Source: Teichococcus aerophilus
GTDB lineage: Bacteria; Pseudomonadota; Alphaproteobacteria; Acetobacterales; Acetobacteraceae
Direction: 5' to 3'
Assembly: GCF_014490485.1 (NCBI RefSeq)
Contig: NZ_JACTVA010000023.1
Location: forward strand, 1 to 64,000
Length of the DNA stretch: 64,000 nucleotides
Shown: positions 27,403-36,387 of the stretch, piece by piece
How positions within the stretch are numbered: the first letter of the stretch is position 1
Layout: each line of letters begins with the position of its first letter
Notes under the pieces: generated by a model
Database searches by the model: none
The model's input: only the letters and a program-made list of their open reading frames with translations
Told to the model about the DNA's origin: nothing
Made by a program: the position numbers and the translations under genes

Positions 27403-28026
27403 ATGGAATGTTCGCCCCCCCGCCGTGGCCGCCCGCCCAGCTTCGATCGGGAGACCGCCCTGCACCGCGCCATGGAGGTATTTTGGGCCGTCGGCTACGA
27501 CGCCGCGACGCTATCCCAGCTGAAGGAAGCCATGGGCGGCCTGTGCTCGCCCAGCCTCTACGCCGCCTTCGGCTCCAAGGAGCAATTGTTCCGGGAGGCG
27601 CTGGACCTCTACCAGGGCAGTGTCTGCCGCTGGGCCTCGGTGGCGTTGGCGAACGAAGATACGCGGGAGGCGATTGCCGGCCTGCTGCGGCAAGCCGCCT
27701 TGCAGTACAGCATGCCGGACCAGCCCCGCGGCTGCATGCTGGACCTGGCCACCTTCAACTTCGCCCCCGCCAGCGCGCCGATCCGGGACCTGCTGCGCGA
27801 GCGGCGCCATCTGGGCGAGGCCGCGCTGCGCGCCAGGCTGGAACTCGGCATCACCCGGGGTCACCTGCCCCAGGGCACCGGCACGGCGGCGATGGCCGGC
27901 TTCTACCGCACCGTCCTGGTCGGCCTCTCCATCCAGGCGCAGGACGGCGCGTCACGGGAACGGCTGCTGGCCATCGCCGACGGAGCGATGTTCGCCTGGG
28001 ACGGCTGGCTGCGCGCCGCCGCCTGA
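27403..28026 (+). CDS. TetR/AcrR-family transcriptional regulator
   Basis: This 207-aa protein starts MECSPPRRGRPPSFDRETALHRAM, with the N-terminal helix-turn-helix about residues 10-55 (TLSQLKEAMGGLCSPSLYAAFGSKEQLF). The C-terminal ligand domain has PRGCMLDLATFNF, as in regulators of the YcdC/Bm3R1-like branch. The ATG at 27403 is preferred to an in-frame TTG at 27394. It is divergent from the old yellow enzyme and most likely represses it; the operator should be in 27298-27402, where I found no convincing palindrome. A Bug binding protein gene follows on the same strand. Confidence 0.9.
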   Translation: MECSPPRRGRPPSFDRETALHRAMEVFWAVGYDAATLSQLKEAMGGLCSPSLYAAFGSKEQLFREALDLYQGSVCRWASVALANEDTREAIAGLLRQAALQYSMPDQPRGCMLDLATFNFAPASAPIRDLLRERRHLGEAALRARLELGITRGHLPQGTGTAAMAGFYRTVLVGLSIQAQDGASRERLLAIADGAMFAWDGWLRAAA

Positions 28027-28111
28027 GCGCGCGACACGTCCGGTTCACCACGGCTTGTGCCCTACGCAGCAAAGTCGTTTCCTGCCCCGTAGGACAGGAA
28101 GGAATCGGACC

Positions 28112-29101
28112 ATGGGAACACCCGGGCTTACACGGCGCGCCGCACTGCGCCTCGGCGCGCTGGCGCTGCCCGGCGCCGCCTGGGCCCCGCGGGCCTCGGC
28201 GCAGTCCTGGCCCAACCGGCCCGTGCGCATCGTGGTTCCCTATGCCGCCGGCGGCGCCACGGACACCATGGCCCGCATGGTGGCGGAACGGCTGACGCGC
28301 CGCCTTGGGCAGAATGTTATCGTCGAGAACCGCGCGGGCGCGGGCGGTGCCATCGGCGCCCAGGCCGTGGTGCAGGCGGAGCGCGACGGGCACACGCTGC
28401 TATTCTCCGGCGGCTCCCTGTTCGCCGCGGTACCGCTGATGCAGCGCCTGTCCTTCGATCCGGCGAAGGACCTGCAAGGCGTCAGCATCGTCGGCGTCAA
28501 CGGCGTTGTCATGGTCGCGTCGCCCGGCTTTGGCCCGAACAGCCCGGCCGAGGTCATCGCCTGGGCCAAGGCCAATCCAGGCAAGCTCAATTGCGCGGCG
28601 GCGGGCAACGGTACCTCCAGCCACATCGCAGGCGTCATTTTCCAGGAACGCGCTGGGCTGGACATGGTGATCGTGCCCTATGCCGGTGCCGCGGCGGCGA
28701 ACTCGGATGTCATCGCCGGGCGGGTGCATATCCACTTCGGCTCGGTGGCCGACCTGCTGCCCTATGCCGGAACCGGCTCCATGAAGCTGCTGGCCATCAC
28801 CAGCCGGGAACGCATCCCGCAGGCACCGGACCTGCCGGTGATGACCGACACGATCCCCGGCCTGGTCTACGAAGCCTGGAATGGGCTGATCGCCCCCAGC
28901 GGCGTGCCGGCGCCGGTCATCGCACTGCTCTCCCGCCACGTGATGGAGATCGCGCGGGAGCCGGATTTCGTGCAGCGCCTCGGCCTGCTCGGCATCCAGT
29001 CTACCGGCAGCACGGTGCAGCAGGTGGAGGAGATGCTGGCCTATGAAAGGCCGCTCTACGCCGCCGCAATCCGTGCGGCCGGCCTGGGCTTCGCGCCCTG
29101 A
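28112..29101 (+). CDS. Bug/TctC-family tripartite tricarboxylate binding protein
   Basis: This 329-aa secreted binding protein is of the Bug family that serves TctAB-type transporters or signalling. It has a twin-arginine-like leader (GLTRRAALRLGALALPGAAW), then SWPNRPVRIVVPYAAGGATDTMAR, VENRAGAGGAIG, FQERAGLDMVIVPYAGAAAAN and PSGVPAPVIALLSRHV. GGAAGGA precedes the ATG. No TctA or TctB genes are adjacent, which is normal for the many orphan Bug proteins in beta- and alphaproteobacteria. The ligand, usually a carboxylate, is unknown. Confidence 0.92.
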   Translation: MGTPGLTRRAALRLGALALPGAAWAPRASAQSWPNRPVRIVVPYAAGGATDTMARMVAERLTRRLGQNVIVENRAGAGGAIGAQAVVQAERDGHTLLFSGGSLFAAVPLMQRLSFDPAKDLQGVSIVGVNGVVMVASPGFGPNSPAEVIAWAKANPGKLNCAAAGNGTSSHIAGVIFQERAGLDMVIVPYAGAAAANSDVIAGRVHIHFGSVADLLPYAGTGSMKLLAITSRERIPQAPDLPVMTDTIPGLVYEAWNGLIAPSGVPAPVIALLSRHVMEIAREPDFVQRLGLLGIQSTGSTVQQVEEMLAYERPLYAAAIRAAGLGFAP

Positions 29102-29106
29102 TCCTC

Positions 29107-29138
29107 GCGCACCGGGCCGCAGCAACGGCCCGGTGCGC
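29107..29138. terminator. Bidirectional hairpin terminator
   Basis: GCGCACCGGGCC (29107-29118), loop GCAGCAAC, GGCCCGGTGCGC (29127-29138) is a perfect 12-bp stem in the 44-bp gap between two convergent stop codons. Confidence 0.75.
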
Positions 29139-29145
29139 AGGACCC

Positions 29146-30744
29146 TCAGGTCATCTTCATATTCCAGAAGACGATCAGCTGGTGCGCCACCACGTCCTTC
29201 ACGCTGTCCCGGTGCGCGGAGACGACCTTGTAGGAACCGAGTGGAATGGCGAAGACATCGTCATAGGCCAGGCGCTGCATCTGCTCGACCAGCTGCATCT
29301 GCTTGCCCTGGTCCGGCTCCAGCGCAAAGGCGTCGCGCAGCTTCTCCATCTCGGCGCTTTCGGCCCAGCCGACATAGCCACGCCGGCCGCGCCCATCGAC
29401 GTTGAGGTTGATGATGGGGCTCATCAGGTCCAGGTCGCTCCAGATACCCCAGGCGATGCTCCAGCCGCCTTCGGCGATCGGCGCCGGGCGGGCGCGGCGG
29501 GCCAGCAGGCTGTTCCAGTCCATGCTGTCCACCTGCACGTTCATGCCGATGCTCTTCAATAGCTGCTCCGTCACCGGCGCCAGCGCGCTGCCCGAGGCAA
29601 GGTCGGCCGGATGCAGGATCACCACCTTCTCGCCGTTATAGCCGCCTTCCTTCAGAAGCTGGCGCGCACGGTCGAGATTCTGCCCGGCGGGCGCGCCGAC
29701 ATCGGTGGCGTAGGGGGAGGCGCAGGTGAAGAAGGCCTTGCAGGGCTGGGTTAGGCTGTCATCGCCGACCTGCGCCGCCAGGTAGTCCGGCTGGCTGACC
29801 GCATTCAGCACGGCCTGGCGGACCAGCTTGTTGTCGAACGGCGCATTCAGCCAGTTCAGCCGCATCAGCAGCGAGTTGCCGATGCCGCGCGGCCGCAGCA
29901 CCACGCGCCGGTCGCGCTTAAGCAGTTCCATCATCTCGGCGGAGACATTCTCCATCACCTGGATCTCGCCGGTCTGCAGGGCGCTGGCGGCCGTCTGCAC
30001 GTCCGAGATCTCCAGCCATTCCAGCCGGTCGAAATGCACCACCTTACCGCCGGCCAGGCCGCTGGCGGGTTCCTGCCGCGGCACGTAGCCCTCGAACTTC
30101 TCGTACACCACACGGTCGCCGGAACGGTACTCGCCTGCAATGAAGCGGAACGGGCCGGAGCCAACCACTTCGGTGATGCGCTGGTCCTCTGGGATCTGCA
30201 CCAGCCGCGCCGGCAGGATGAACGGCACCGGGCCGCCCGGCTTGCCCAGCGTCTCCAGCACCAGCCCGTAGGGATGCTTCAACACCAGGCGGAAGCTCTG
30301 CGCGTCCACCGCCTCCAGCGTCTGGGTGGCGTTCATCAGCCGGGTGCCCATCAGGTCCCGCTTCCACCACCGCGTCAGGGAGGCAACGCAATCGGCGGCG
30401 GTGACCGGCGCGCCATCGTGGAACACCAGCCCCGGGCGCAGGCGGAACGTGTAGGTCAGCTTGTCGTCGGAGAGCGTCCAGTCCCGCACCATCTGCGGCT
30501 GCGGCCGCATCTGGTCATCCATGGCGAACAGCGTGTCGTAGACCAGGTAGCCATGGTTGCGGGTGATGTAGGCGGTGGTGGCGTAGGGGTCCAGCACGCC
30601 CAGCGTCGCATGCATCACCGCCTTCAGCGTGCGCTTCTGGCCCGTACCCTGTGCCTGGGCGCGCGGCAGCGGCGCCACGGCCGCCGTCGCCATCCCGGCC
30701 AGGGTGGTCTGCATGATGCCGCGTCGTGTGCTGAGCAAAGTCAT
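29146..30744 (-). CDS. Peptide/nickel-type ABC substrate-binding protein (SBP family 5), orphan
   Basis: This 532-aa exported binding protein has a leader STRRGIMQTTLAGMATAAVAPL. Family 5 features are TRNHGYLVYDTLFAMDDQMR, LTYTFRLRPGLVFHDGAPV, VVGSGPFRFIAGEY and the final HQLIVFWNMKMT. It is clearly paralogous to the proteins at 42055-43641 and 49957-51597. The start at 30744 follows AGGACC; upstream in-frame sequence is not protein-like. It lies 46 bp downstream of the gamma-glutamyltransferase gene on the same strand, so both may be co-transcribed, suggesting gamma-glutamyl compounds or peptides as cargo. No permease genes are adjacent. Confidence 0.9.
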   Translation of the reverse strand: MTLLSTRRGIMQTTLAGMATAAVAPLPRAQAQGTGQKRTLKAVMHATLGVLDPYATTAYITRNHGYLVYDTLFAMDDQMRPQPQMVRDWTLSDDKLTYTFRLRPGLVFHDGAPVTAADCVASLTRWWKRDLMGTRLMNATQTLEAVDAQSFRLVLKHPYGLVLETLGKPGGPVPFILPARLVQIPEDQRITEVVGSGPFRFIAGEYRSGDRVVYEKFEGYVPRQEPASGLAGGKVVHFDRLEWLEISDVQTAASALQTGEIQVMENVSAEMMELLKRDRRVVLRPRGIGNSLLMRLNWLNAPFDNKLVRQAVLNAVSQPDYLAAQVGDDSLTQPCKAFFTCASPYATDVGAPAGQNLDRARQLLKEGGYNGEKVVILHPADLASGSALAPVTEQLLKSIGMNVQVDSMDWNSLLARRARPAPIAEGGWSIAWGIWSDLDLMSPIINLNVDGRGRRGYVGWAESAEMEKLRDAFALEPDQGKQMQLVEQMQRLAYDDVFAIPLGSYKVVSAHRDSVKDVVAHQLIVFWNMKMT

Positions 30745-30790
30745 GGTCCTGTTCTCCGGGATGTTGGGACGTTCGGGTAGGCAGTCGCAG

Positions 30791-32500
30791 TCAGGCCGGC
30801 TTGCCGCGCCGCGGGTCCGGCCAGAAGGAAGTGCCCTCGCGGGCCAGCCCGCCGCCCAGGCCCATGGCCACGCCATCGGCACGCCAGCAGGCGGCACCGG
30901 TCATGGCCGTGCCGTCGAAGCCGATGGCGCCCATGCCGCCGGCCACATGGTCCACCGGCGTTACGTCATGGCCCTTCTCGCGCAGCGCCTCATGCACCGC
31001 CGATGCGAAGCCGCGCTCCACCTCCGCATCATGGCCGTGGGTGAAGACGCGCGGCGCTTCCACCGCTTCCTGCAAACCCATGCCGTGATCGACCACGTTG
31101 AGCACGAACTGGAACACCGCCGAGGGAATGCGGTGCGCGCCTGGCAGCCCGACGGCGAACGCCGGCCGGCCCTCGCGATAGCCGATCATCGCCGAGATGC
31201 CGCTGGTGATCCGTTTGCCCGGCTGCAAGGACAGCGCATGCCCCGGATGCGGGTCGAACAGATACATGTAGTTGTTGGGAATGATGCCGGTGCCGGGGAT
31301 CATGATCCGCGCGCCGAACAGGCTGTTGATCGTCTGGGTCGAGGTGACGATGTTGCCGGCGCCATCGGCGATGGTGACATGGGTGGTATTGGCGGATTCC
31401 ACGCTCAGTACACGCGACGTGAAGTCATGGCTGCGCGCCGGGTCGATCTCGGGCCGGCGCTCGTCGCCATAGGCCTTGGAGATCAGGCGCTCCACCGGCA
31501 CCGTCACGAAGGCCGGGTCCGCCGTGGCGGCGCGCCGGTCGGCGGCGGCGATCTTCAGCGCCTCCAGCACCAGGTGCAGCGTATCCGCCGTGCCGAAGCC
31601 GCTGGCGCGGATGTCGAAGCCTTCCATCAGGTTCAGCATCTGCAGCACATGCACGCCGCCGGAACAGGGCGGCGGCGGCCCGACCAGTTCCACGCCGCGA
31701 TAGGTGCCGCGAACCGGCGCCCGCTCCACCGTGCGGTAGCCGGCGAGATCCGCCGCCGCGATGGTGGAACCCTTCGAGGCGAGGTACGCCGCAACCCTCT
31801 CGCCCAACGCACCGCCATACAGCCAATCCGGGCCATGCTGCGCCAGGCCCCGCAGGGTGTTGGCATAGTCCGGCATCCGCAGCCAGTCCCCGGCGCGCAA
31901 TGGCTGGCCGCCGGGCAGGAACAGGGCGGCGATCGTCTCATCCAGCTCCAGGTCCATCGCCGTCTCGGCGATGCAGGATGCCAGGTAGGGTGTCACCTTG
32001 AAGCCGTTGCCGGCGTGACGGATGGCCGGCTCCAGCACCGCCGCCAAGGGCAGCGTACCGAAACGCTCCAGCGCCTCGCACCACCCTTTCAGCGTGCCCG
32101 GCACGGCCACGGCCGAAGCACCGCGCCGGTTGGCCCGCCCCGCCGTCTCCATGTAATCGGGCCAGGTGTCGGCCACCGGGGTGTACATGTCCGGCCGCGC
32201 CGCCGCCGGCGCGGTGGAGAGGCTGTCGATCACCACCTCCCGCCCATCCGCCAGCCGGATGACGGCCACGCCCCCGCCGAAGAAGCCGACCATCATCGGC
32301 TCCACCACCGTCAGGGTAAACAGCGCCGCGACCGTGGCATCGATGGCGTTGCCCCCCATCGCCATCATCTCCATCGCCGCCGCCGAAGCGAGAGGATGGT
32401 TCGTCACCGCCATGCCACGCTCCGCCGTTACCGGCGTCTTCTCGGTGGCAAAGACGCTGCCTGCGCGGCTGCGCCAATCGTGCGAGGGAGTCTGGGTCAT
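30791..32500 (-). CDS. ggt: Gamma-glutamyltransferase family protein
   Basis: The family are self-cleaving Ntn hydrolases that transfer or hydrolyse gamma-glutamyl groups, for example from glutathione. The 569-aa precursor has the cleavage site SANTTHVTIAD, with T372 as the predicted nucleophile of the small subunit. It also has FFGGGVAVIRLADG, PPCSGGVHVLQMLNLME and the terminal GGLAREGTSFWPDPRRGKPA. No signal peptide is present, unlike classical E. coli Ggt, so a cytoplasmic site is likely. I chose the ATG at 32500, 9 bases after AGGA. The downstream neighbour is an orphan peptide binding protein. Other acylases of this superfamily (cephalosporin acylase-like) remain possible. Confidence 0.88.
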   Translation of the reverse strand: MTQTPSHDWRSRAGSVFATEKTPVTAERGMAVTNHPLASAAAMEMMAMGGNAIDATVAALFTLTVVEPMMVGFFGGGVAVIRLADGREVVIDSLSTAPAAARPDMYTPVADTWPDYMETAGRANRRGASAVAVPGTLKGWCEALERFGTLPLAAVLEPAIRHAGNGFKVTPYLASCIAETAMDLELDETIAALFLPGGQPLRAGDWLRMPDYANTLRGLAQHGPDWLYGGALGERVAAYLASKGSTIAAADLAGYRTVERAPVRGTYRGVELVGPPPPCSGGVHVLQMLNLMEGFDIRASGFGTADTLHLVLEALKIAAADRRAATADPAFVTVPVERLISKAYGDERRPEIDPARSHDFTSRVLSVESANTTHVTIADGAGNIVTSTQTINSLFGARIMIPGTGIIPNNYMYLFDPHPGHALSLQPGKRITSGISAMIGYREGRPAFAVGLPGAHRIPSAVFQFVLNVVDHGMGLQEAVEAPRVFTHGHDAEVERGFASAVHEALREKGHDVTPVDHVAGGMGAIGFDGTAMTGAACWRADGVAMGLGGGLAREGTSFWPDPRRGKPA

Positions 32501-32635
32501 GCGCGCATCCTGCATCCGGGGCTGCACGAGTATTCATGCGCTCAGCTGGATCGGTCCAATACGCACTTCGCGGTATTTCGATCATTTGGACGTCTAGGTT
32601 GGGGAGCGGTTCGCTCTGGCGACGAGGACAGAAGA

Positions 32636-33002
32636 GAAGGCCGGGGAAAGAATTCCCCCCATCTTTCTTTTACGAGTTTTATGTTGGGCTTCGTTGAACG
32701 GGCGATCTGTGAAGATAAGGCGGAATACTCAAGATATTGTCAATAAATATACAATATTTTTGAAATATATCATATGTAAATATCTATCGGTCAGGAGGAA
32801 TCCGATTATATTTAACAATAATATTAAATATTATCATGACGATTACTTATCGCGCCAGCCCTGGCAGTACAGCCGGCATTCGGCAACATCAAGGACAGCT
32901 TCAGCGGCAGGCAGCCGCCTCCCCGGCACCAACCTCGCCAGTTCAAGCCCACCCAGACTCGAAGAAAAAAGATGGGGTCCGGGGAATTCCTTCCCCGGCC
33001 GT
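32636..33002. repeat. Inverted-repeat element, copy 5, interrupted by an AT-rich insert
   Basis: The left arm (32636-32680) is partly degraded (AAAGAATTCCCCCC). The right arm (about 32963-33002) is intact and inverted. The interior is longer than in other copies and contains a strongly AT-rich block at about 32711-32855. The element fills most of the 550-bp gap between the gamma-glutamyltransferase start and the LysR stop; the remaining 32501-32635 should carry the gamma-glutamyltransferase promoter. Confidence 0.75.
32711..32855. other. AT-rich island
   Basis: This run of about 145 bases is dominated by A and T (for example AATATTTTTGAAATATATCA and TTTAACAATAATATTAAATA), in sharp contrast to all surrounding DNA. 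It contains several short A/T palindromes and a Shine-Dalgarno-like AGGAGGAAT at 32792-32800, with no open frame of convincing protein character. It could be a small insertion of foreign origin or a promoter/nucleoid-protein binding region. Confidence 0.6.
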
Positions 33003-33050
33003 CCCGCACATTGAAGCTTCAGCCGGCGGACCGGGCCGCCTGCGCCGAGC

Positions 33051-33980
33051 CTACCCCGGCCCCACCCGGAACCCCCGCGCATGCTGCGTGAAGTTGCGCG
33101 CGGCGGGCGAGGGCTCGGTACGCCGGTAGCCCAGGGCCAGTTCCGCCACGATGGCCGGCCCGGCGACCGCGCGGTAGACGATGCCCGGCAATTGGATGCA
33201 GCGGACCGATTGCGGCACCAGCGCGACACCCAGTCCCACGGCCACCATGCTGGCGATGGTGACGAAATCCTGCCCTTGCGGACCGAGAAGCGGGTGGAAG
33301 CCAGCGGCCTGGCAAGCCTTCACGGTGTGCCGGTGGAAGCTGACGCCGGTGCCGTGCCGCGGCGTGATGAAGGTATCCGCCGCCAACGCCGCCAGTTCCA
33401 CGCTCTCGGCCTCGGCCAGGGCGTGGGTGTCCGGCAAGGCCAGCAAGACGCCTTCCTGCAACAGGGGAAAGCTGGTGATGCCGACCGGCAGGCTGACGGG
33501 CGGGCGGATGAAGCCGATATCCAGCCGGTCCTCGGCCAGGGCTTCCAATTGCCGCTGCATTTCCATCTCGGTGATCTGCAGCTCCACCTCCGGGTGGGCG
33601 CGGCGGAAACTGCCGACCAGGGAGGTCAGGATGCCGGTATAGGCGGCGGAGGCGACGTAGCCGATGGCGATGCGCCCGACTTCCCCCCGCCCGGCGCGCT
33701 GGGCGGCGACCAGGGCGGTATCGGCCTGCGCCAGGGTCTTGCGGGCTTCCACCAGGAACAGTTCCCCCGCCAGGGTGAGGCTGACGGTGCGGCGGGAGCG
33801 ATCGAACAACAGGGTGCCGACGATCTCCTCCAACGTGCGGATCTGCTGGCTGAGGCCGGGCTGGGCGATCCGCAGCCGCTCGGCGGCGCGGCCGTAATTC
33901 AGCTCTTCGGCCACTGCCAGGAAGTAACGCAGGTGCCGGAGCTCGAGATTGCCGCGCGAAGGGCGTCGTCCACCAGTCAT
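33051..33980 (-). CDS. LysR-family transcriptional regulator
   Basis: This 309-aa regulator has an N-terminal winged helix (LELRHLRYFLAVAEELNYGR, AERLRIAQPGLSQQIRTLEE) and a two-lobed effector domain (GRIAIGYVASAAYTGILTSL, RLDIGFIRPPVSLPVG, MVAVGLGVALVPQSV). The sequence resembles the CatM/BenM-like branch. The start is placed at 33980, about 14 residues before the helix-turn-helix. It diverges from the molybdoenzyme, CoA-transferase, MaoC and CitE operon by 97 bp and is the obvious activator candidate for it; the arrangement mirrors RipR/ripABC in enteric bacteria. Confidence 0.9.
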   Translation of the reverse strand: MTGGRRPSRGNLELRHLRYFLAVAEELNYGRAAERLRIAQPGLSQQIRTLEEIVGTLLFDRSRRTVSLTLAGELFLVEARKTLAQADTALVAAQRAGRGEVGRIAIGYVASAAYTGILTSLVGSFRRAHPEVELQITEMEMQRQLEALAEDRLDIGFIRPPVSLPVGITSFPLLQEGVLLALPDTHALAEAESVELAALAADTFITPRHGTGVSFHRHTVKACQAAGFHPLLGPQGQDFVTIASMVAVGLGVALVPQSVRCIQLPGIVYRAVAGPAIVAELALGYRRTEPSPAARNFTQHARGFRVGPG

Positions 33981-34077
33981 CGTGTCGATCCAGAACTCCA
34001 GCTTATTGAGAATGGCCGCAAGGCATATTGGACTGCTTGCATGCCCGGCTGCAATCTCCATGGCCGGAGGATCTCGC

Positions 34078-36384
34078 ATGCCCGACCAGCCCCTGCCCGC
34101 CGGACCGCAGCCCCACAGCGCGCATTGGGGGGCTTTCTCCGCGCAATGGGACGGAAAGCAGCTGGCGGTGACGCCGCATCCGGCGGACCCGGCACCCTCC
34201 CCCATCCTTGGCAACTTCACCGACACACTGCGCCATAAGGCGCGCATCCTGCGCCCGGCGGTCCGGCGCGGCTGGCTGGAACGCGGCCCAGGCCCGACCA
34301 ACCGGCGCGGACGCGAGGATTTCGTCGCCCCGCCCTGGGACGAGGTGCTGGACCGTCTGGCCGCCGAGCTGACCCGGGTGAAGGCGCAGCACGGGCCGCA
34401 GGCGGTATATGGCGGCTCCTATGGCTGGTCCTCCGCCGGGCGCTTCCACCATGCGCAGAGCCAGATCCACCGGTTCATGAACGTGGCGCTGGGCGGCTAC
34501 GTCCGTTCGGTCAACAGCTACAGCGCCGGCGCATCGCAGGTGATCCTGCCACATGTCATGGGCTCGCTGGAGACGCTGTTCCGCCGCAACGTCACCTGGG
34601 CGCAGATCGAGCAGCATACCGATATCATCCTGTGCTTCGGCGGCATGGCACTGAAGAATTCCATGATCGCCAGCGGCGGTGTCAGCCGGCATCTGGAACC
34701 GGACGCCATCCGCCGCGCCCGCGCGCGCGGCACGCAGTTCGTGCTGGTCGGCCCGATCAGGGATGACCTGCCACCGCAGGCGGAGGCTGAGTGGCTGCCC
34801 GCCGCTGTCGGCACCGATGTCGCGCTGATGCTGGCACTATGCCACACACTGGCGGTGGAAGGGCTGCACGACACCGGCTTCCTGGCCACCCACACCACCG
34901 GCTACGCGGTGTTCGAGCGCTACCTGATGGGCCAGGACGATGGCCAAGCGAAAGATGCCGCCTGGGCCGCCTCCCTCTGCGGCATCCCGGCGGAGACCAT
35001 CACCGGCCTGGCCCGACGGCTGGCGGCGGGGCGCAGCCTGATCACCGTGGCGCATGGGCTGCAGCGCGCCGAGTTCGGCGAGCAGCCGATCTGGGCCTCG
35101 GCGGTGCTGGCAGCGATGCTAGGGCAGATCGGCCTACCGGGCGGCGGCTACAGCTACGCGCTGGGCGCCATGGGCCATTATGGCCGCCAGGTGAATGCCG
35201 TACCGATCCCGACGATGCCGCAGGGCACCAACGGCGTGCGCGATTTTATCCCGGTCGCGCGCATCGCCGACATGCTGCTGAACCCCGGTGCGCCTTTCGA
35301 ATACAATGGCCAGCACCTGACCTATCCTGAGATCAAGCTGGTCTATTGGGCCGGCGGCAATCCGTTCCACCACCACCAGGACCTTAACCGGCTGCGCGAG
35401 GCCTTCGCGCGGGTGGACACGCTGGTGGTGCAGGACAATGCCTGGACCGCCTCCGCCCGCCACGCCGACATCGTGCTACCGGCCACCATGACGCTGGAGC
35501 GTGACGATATCGGCGCCGCGGCCACCGACCCGCTGCTGGTGGCCATGCGCGCCGCCGCGCCGCCGGCAGGCGAGGCACGGGATGACTTCGCCATCTTCGC
35601 CGGGCTGGCCGCCCGCATGGGCGTGGAGCACGCCTTCACCGAAGGCCGCGATGCCGCGCAGTGGCTGCGTCACCTCTACCGGCGCACCCAGGACGCGCTG
35701 GCGGCACGCGGGCTTGAGGCACCGGATTTCGCCACCTTCTGGGCCCACGGCGAGATCACGCTCCCCTCCGAGCCCGATGACGGCGGCCCGCTGCGCGCCT
35801 TCCGCACCGACCCTGCCGCACATCCGTTGCAGACGCCGAGCGGCCGGATCGAAATCGCCTCCGAGGCCGTCGCCGGCTTCGGCTATGCGGATTGCCCCGG
35901 CCATCCCGCCTGGCTGCCAAGCACCGAGCAACCGGATGCGCGCCATCCGCTGCGCCTGATCGCCAACCAGCCGGCCACACGGCTGCACAGCCAGTTGGAT
36001 TTCGGCGCCTACAGCCAGTCCGGCAAGCGCGCCGGGCGGGAAGTGGTGCGGCTGCACCCGGAGGACGCCGCGCAACGCGGCATCGCGGAGGGCGACGTCG
36101 TCCGCATCTTCAACGATCGCGGCGCCTGCCTGGCCGCGGTGTGCCTCTCCGACGCCATGGCGCCCGGCGTCATCCACCTGCCGACCGGCGCCTGGTACGA
36201 CCCGGAGCCGGACCCCGGGGCGCAACCACTCTGCCGCCATGGAAACCCCAATGTGCTGACTCGCGACCTCGGCACCTCCCGCCTCGCCCAGGGTAGTTGC
36301 GGCCAGACCACGGTGGCGCAGGTGGCGCGGTATGAGAGCACGCCGCCGCCCGTCGGCGCCCATATGCCGCCGGCAGGCGCCTGA
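34078..36384 (+). CDS. Molybdopterin oxidoreductase, BisC/TorA-like
   Basis: This 768-aa DMSO-reductase family enzyme binds bis-MGD molybdenum. It has no Tat signal and no N-terminal iron-sulfur cysteine motif, which together with the size point to cytoplasmic biotin sulfoxide/methionine sulfoxide reductases of the BisC type. The metal-ligand region reads YGGSYGWSSAGRFHHAQSQI, with serine as expected. GGNPFHHHQDLNRLREAF and the C-terminal dinucleotide domain (RLIANQPATRLHSQLDFG, HPEDAAQRGIAEGDVVRIFN) are present. GGAGGAT precedes the ATG. It leads an operon with CoA-ester genes only 3 bp behind it, a context in which a sulfoxide reductase is unexpected. Confidence 0.88.
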   Translation: MPDQPLPAGPQPHSAHWGAFSAQWDGKQLAVTPHPADPAPSPILGNFTDTLRHKARILRPAVRRGWLERGPGPTNRRGREDFVAPPWDEVLDRLAAELTRVKAQHGPQAVYGGSYGWSSAGRFHHAQSQIHRFMNVALGGYVRSVNSYSAGASQVILPHVMGSLETLFRRNVTWAQIEQHTDIILCFGGMALKNSMIASGGVSRHLEPDAIRRARARGTQFVLVGPIRDDLPPQAEAEWLPAAVGTDVALMLALCHTLAVEGLHDTGFLATHTTGYAVFERYLMGQDDGQAKDAAWAASLCGIPAETITGLARRLAAGRSLITVAHGLQRAEFGEQPIWASAVLAAMLGQIGLPGGGYSYALGAMGHYGRQVNAVPIPTMPQGTNGVRDFIPVARIADMLLNPGAPFEYNGQHLTYPEIKLVYWAGGNPFHHHQDLNRLREAFARVDTLVVQDNAWTASARHADIVLPATMTLERDDIGAAATDPLLVAMRAAAPPAGEARDDFAIFAGLAARMGVEHAFTEGRDAAQWLRHLYRRTQDALAARGLEAPDFATFWAHGEITLPSEPDDGGPLRAFRTDPAAHPLQTPSGRIEIASEAVAGFGYADCPGHPAWLPSTEQPDARHPLRLIANQPATRLHSQLDFGAYSQSGKRAGREVVRLHPEDAAQRGIAEGDVVRIFNDRGACLAAVCLSDAMAPGVIHLPTGAWYDPEPDPGAQPLCRHGNPNVLTRDLGTSRLAQGSCGQTTVAQVARYESTPPPVGAHMPPAGA

Positions 36385-36387
36385 GCG

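Noticed and set aside
30629-32746. A 705-codon plus-strand frame
   Set aside because: It is antisense to the gamma-glutamyltransferase gene and runs into the repeat element; no family features.
32694-33014. A 106-codon frame over the AT-rich island
   Set aside because: It starts at TTG without a ribosome site and its second half is translated from the repeat arm; judged non-coding.
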